Of a DNA stretch of 64,000 nt, positions 61,725-64,000 are shown one piece after another. The notes beneath the pieces were generated by a model. It saw only the letters and a list, made by a program, of their open reading frames with translations. It searched no databases and had not been told where the DNA came from. This DNA comes from Lewinellaceae bacterium (GTDB lineage Bacteria; Bacteroidota; Bacteroidia; Chitinophagales; Saprospiraceae): contig JACJYP010000003.1 of assembly GCA_020636045.1 (NCBI GenBank), positions 434,001-498,000 of the forward strand, read 5' to 3'. Positions within the stretch are counted from its first letter, which is position 1. Each line of letters begins with the position of its first letter. Position numbers and translations under genes: made by a program.

Positions 61725-61866
61725 TTTGCATCTGTAATGATTACGGGTGCTTTGGCGGCTCGTTTGTCAAAGGGAATGGCTTGAGCAGGTACCGGCACAA
61801 GCATCCTTTTGCGGGCGCCGGTTGTCATTCACAAACCGGTTTTTCTCCATTTTTTAAACTTCCATT

Positions 61867-62265
61867 ATGAAACCCACCGAATCCGAACTCGAGATCCTGC
61901 ACATCCTCTGGGAAAAGGGACCGAGTACCGTGCGCACGGTGAACGACGTGCTCAACGAACGCAGAAAAGCCTCGGGGCAGAAGGAGTCGTCCGGTTACAC
62001 GACCTCGCTGAAACTGATGCAGATCATGCACGAAAAGGGGTTCGTCACCCGCACGGAAGAAGGCCGCACGCACACTTACGCAGCGGCGGTGCAGCAGGAA
62101 GACACGCAGTCGCTGTTGTTGCAGCACTTCGTCGACCAGACCTTCCGCGGGAGCACGGCGCGCCTGGTCATGCAGGCCCTGGGCAACCACGAAGCCAGCG
62201 CGGAAGAACTGGATGAAATCAAGGCCCTGATCGCCCAAATCGAACAAAACCAGTCGAAACCATGA
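61867..62265 (+). CDS. BlaI/MecI/CopY-family repressor
   Basis: A 132-residue winged-helix repressor, K-P-T-E-S-E-L-E-I-L-H-I-L-W-E-K-G-P-S-T-V at the N-terminus and G-Y-T-T-S-L-K-L-M-Q-I-M-H-E-K-G-F in the recognition helix/wing. The C-terminal dimerisation part carries the usual cleavage region. It is followed with a 4-nt overlap (ATGA) by the M56 peptidase gene, the standard BlaI-BlaR1 partner. There is no beta-lactamase or PBP in the window, so the inducing signal is unknown. Confidence 0.93.
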   Translation: MKPTESELEILHILWEKGPSTVRTVNDVLNERRKASGQKESSGYTTSLKLMQIMHEKGFVTRTEEGRTHTYAAAVQQEDTQSLLLQHFVDQTFRGSTARLVMQALGNHEASAEELDEIKALIAQIEQNQSKP

Positions 62266-64000
62266 ATGACGCATTCTACATTTCCGACGCCGTCCTGCGC
62301 GCCCTGGGGTGGACGCTCGTGCACTCGCTCTGGCAGGGGGCATTGGTCGCACTTATCCTGCTCATGGTGCTGCCGCGCCTGCGTTCGGCCATGCAGCGCT
62401 ACTGGGTGGCTTACGGGGCTTTGCTGGCCCTTTTTGCGGGCGCCTGCCTTACCTGCGCGGCCGTTTATGTGCCGGGTGGTCCGGCGCTGATCTCAGAAGG
62501 CGGCATTTCGGAAATGCTTCCGGGCTCCATTGCCGACGCCGTCGCGTACCAGATCACGGGCGTCAACCTGTGGCAGCAAATGACCGGCTGGCTGGAAGGA
62601 CATTACCCGTTGATCGTGGCGCTGTGGCTGGCGGGATTTGTATTTTTTATGCTTCGACTGCTGGGCGGCTTGTGGAATGTAAGGCAACTGCTGCGGCACG
62701 GTGTTTACGAGGTTCCGGAAGCCTGGCGTGAAAAGGCCGCCGGGATGAGCCGAAAACTCGGCATCCGGCGGGCAGTCACCCTGATGGAGTCGGCACTGGT
62801 GCACACGCCGATGGCTTTGGGCTGGCTAAAACCCTTCGTACTTTTTCCGGTGGGCATGATCAACCGCCTCGGCCCGGATGAAGTGGAAGCCATTCTCGCG
62901 CACGAGTTGGCGCACATCGCCCGACGGGATTGGATTTACAATTTACTACAAGCGTTCATCGAAACCCTTTTTTACTACCACCCGGCTGTCTGGTGGATAT
63001 CGATGGTGGTCCGCCGCGAGCGTGAGAATTCCTGTGATGACGCCGCCCTTGCTGCCACCGGCAACCGTATCGCCTACGCAAAGGCGCTCGTTCAGGTACA
63101 GGAAATGGCCAAACCTGCGCCGGTTCCCGCGCTGGCGCTCGGGATGGGCGGGTCGCGCCGTTTTCTGCTGCTGGAGCGTATCCGCCGTATTTTGAACCAA
63201 CCGCAACAAAAGTCACAAGTCATGGAAAAATTCATAGCAACCGCTATACTGCTGGTGCTGCTGGTCCTGGTCGGACTGCGCGCCAACCACAATTCGACAC
63301 TGGGCGAGGCTTTCGCGCAGATCACAGAAATGCCAAGAACCCTGCTCGGAATCAATGACGACGATCTGGCGATGGAGGCCGATTCTCTCAAACCCAATCG
63401 GAACCGGCGTATCATCCGCGAAGACGGCGACGAGCGCGTGGAAGCGGAGTACCACGACGGGGAACTGGTCCGGCTCAATATCAACGGCGAAGAGGTGCCG
63501 GAGTCCGAATTTGAAAACCACGCCGAACTCGTGGACGAACTGCTGCGGGACATTCCTGCTCCGCCGGCACCGCCGACGCCGCCCGTTGCTCCCATACCCC
63601 CTGTGCCTCCGATGCCGCCGCACGCGCCCAACATTTCGAAGATCCGTGATGACGAGGGAAATACGATCATCCGCATCGACCGCAACGGACAACCTACCGA
63701 GATCATCGTGAAAGACGGCGAAGTGTGGGTGGGCAACCAGAAACTGGAGGAAGGTGAGCCGGTGGAAGTGCCCGAACTGGCGGGGGGCTATTATTTCTTT
63801 CCCGGCAACGAGGGTGAAGATCACTTTTATTTTGCTCCCAACGATTTTCACTTCGAAGGCATTGATCCGGCGGAGTTTCAGTTTCGTTTCTCTGATGAGG
63901 ACAGGGTCAACTGGGAAAAAGACATTGCCCGCTATCAGGAAGATATCGCCCGCATGAAAGATGAAATGCAGGAGATGAACGAGACCCGCCGGGCCGAACA
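62262..64000 (+). CDS. M56 (BlaR1-like) membrane metallopeptidase, C-terminus cut by window edge
   Basis: At least 579 residues, open to the right edge, starting at 62262 overlapping the repressor stop. Three N-terminal membrane helices and a fourth around residue 330. The zinc motif H-E-L-A-H-I-A-R-R-D-W lies near residue 215 and a further acidic ligand in R-E-R-E-N-S-C-D-D-A-A. Past residue ~335 a large extracytoplasmic part follows with a Pro-rich stretch (A-P-P-A-P-P-T-P-P, about 430-450) and a D/E-rich, beta-strand region, not the penicillin-binding domain of BlaR1. It probably senses an envelope signal and cleaves the BlaI-type repressor. Confidence 0.9.
   Translation, partial: MNDAFYISDAVLRALGWTLVHSLWQGALVALILLMVLPRLRSAMQRYWVAYGALLALFAGACLTCAAVYVPGGPALISEGGISEMLPGSIADAVAYQITGVNLWQQMTGWLEGHYPLIVALWLAGFVFFMLRLLGGLWNVRQLLRHGVYEVPEAWREKAAGMSRKLGIRRAVTLMESALVHTPMALGWLKPFVLFPVGMINRLGPDEVEAILAHELAHIARRDWIYNLLQAFIETLFYYHPAVWWISMVVRRERENSCDDAALAATGNRIAYAKALVQVQEMAKPAPVPALALGMGGSRRFLLLERIRRILNQPQQKSQVMEKFIATAILLVLLVLVGLRANHNSTLGEAFAQITEMPRTLLGINDDDLAMEADSLKPNRNRRIIREDGDERVEAEYHDGELVRLNINGEEVPESEFENHAELVDELLRDIPAPPAPPTPPVAPIPPVPPMPPHAPNISKIRDDEGNTIIRIDRNGQPTEIIVKDGEVWVGNQKLEEGEPVEVPELAGGYYFFPGNEGEDHFYFAPNDFHFEGIDPAEFQFRFSDEDRVNWEKDIARYQEDIARMKDEMQEMNETRRAE

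Overview
The window looks like a chromosomal segment of a Bacteroidota bacterium, most likely of the class Saprospiria. The evidence is cargo proteins with both known type IX secretion (T9SS) C-terminal sorting domains (type A at 32175-36446, type B/gliding-associated at 57535-60282), a TonB-dependent receptor with a carboxypeptidase-like N-terminal domain, LytS/LytTR signalling, a DUF1501/DUF1800 pair, a DUF4175 coiled-coil giant, and promoters of the Bacteroidota type (TTTG and TAnnTTTG). Most of the window is GC-rich (high fifties percent by eye). The first ~2 kb are clearly AT-rich and look acquired. No tRNA, rRNA, CRISPR array or prophage was seen. The Saprospiria assignment is inferred from protein style, not from a marker-gene search.

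Layout. 1-2.0 kb: AT-rich edge with a partial HEPN/MltR-like gene and a protein ending in a DnaJ-type zinc-finger module. 2.0-6.1 kb (minus strand): secreted M14 carboxypeptidase and a di-haem cytochrome c lipoprotein. 6.2-8.1 kb: a 137-bp foldback element, a membrane protein of unknown function, and an IS200-like (RAYT-type) transposase between two inverted copies of a double-hairpin REP sequence. 8.3-14.5 kb (minus strand): a tight five-gene sugar operon (GMC dehydrogenase, MFS transporter, YD-repeat protein, trehalase, gluconate-dehydrogenase-subunit-3-like protein). 14.6-15.6 kb: a PqqB-like lipoprotein. 15.8-23.5 kb: a TetR-controlled YbhGFSR-type efflux operon with an isoprenylcysteine-methyltransferase-like gene inside it.

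23.5-31.8 kb: esterase, MarR regulator with a palindromic operator, carboxypeptidase-regulatory-like lipoprotein, TonB-dependent receptor, and a LytS/LytTR two-component system. 32.2-36.5 kb: 1423-residue T9SS cargo protein. 36.5-41.5 kb: DUF1501 and DUF1800 proteins, D-Ala-D-Ala ligase, SRPBCC/GyrI-like protein. 41.6-44.9 kb: sortilin-like BNR-repeat protein. 45.1-47.3 kb: iscSUA. 47.5-51.9 kb: a short methylmalonyl-CoA mutase subunit, a YdeI/DUF1905 protein, a FAH-family enzyme, a paralogue of the 6.6-kb membrane protein, and an amidohydrolase-like protein without the usual metal motif. 52.1-61.7 kb: DUF4175 protein, rsmI-purS-pssA (minus strand), T9SS type B cargo, acyltransferase. 61.7-64 kb: BlaI-type repressor with two operators, followed by an M56 peptidase cut by the window edge.

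Short heptamer tandem arrays (GGAAAYT, ACTCATN, TACTGCC families) recur in spacers at 17.86, 19.03, 25.3-25.46 and 29.8-29.9 kb. They are the most distinctive structure not explained by genes. The most coherent pathway prediction is uptake of trehalose with cleavage and/or 3-keto oxidation by the 8.3-14.5 kb operon.
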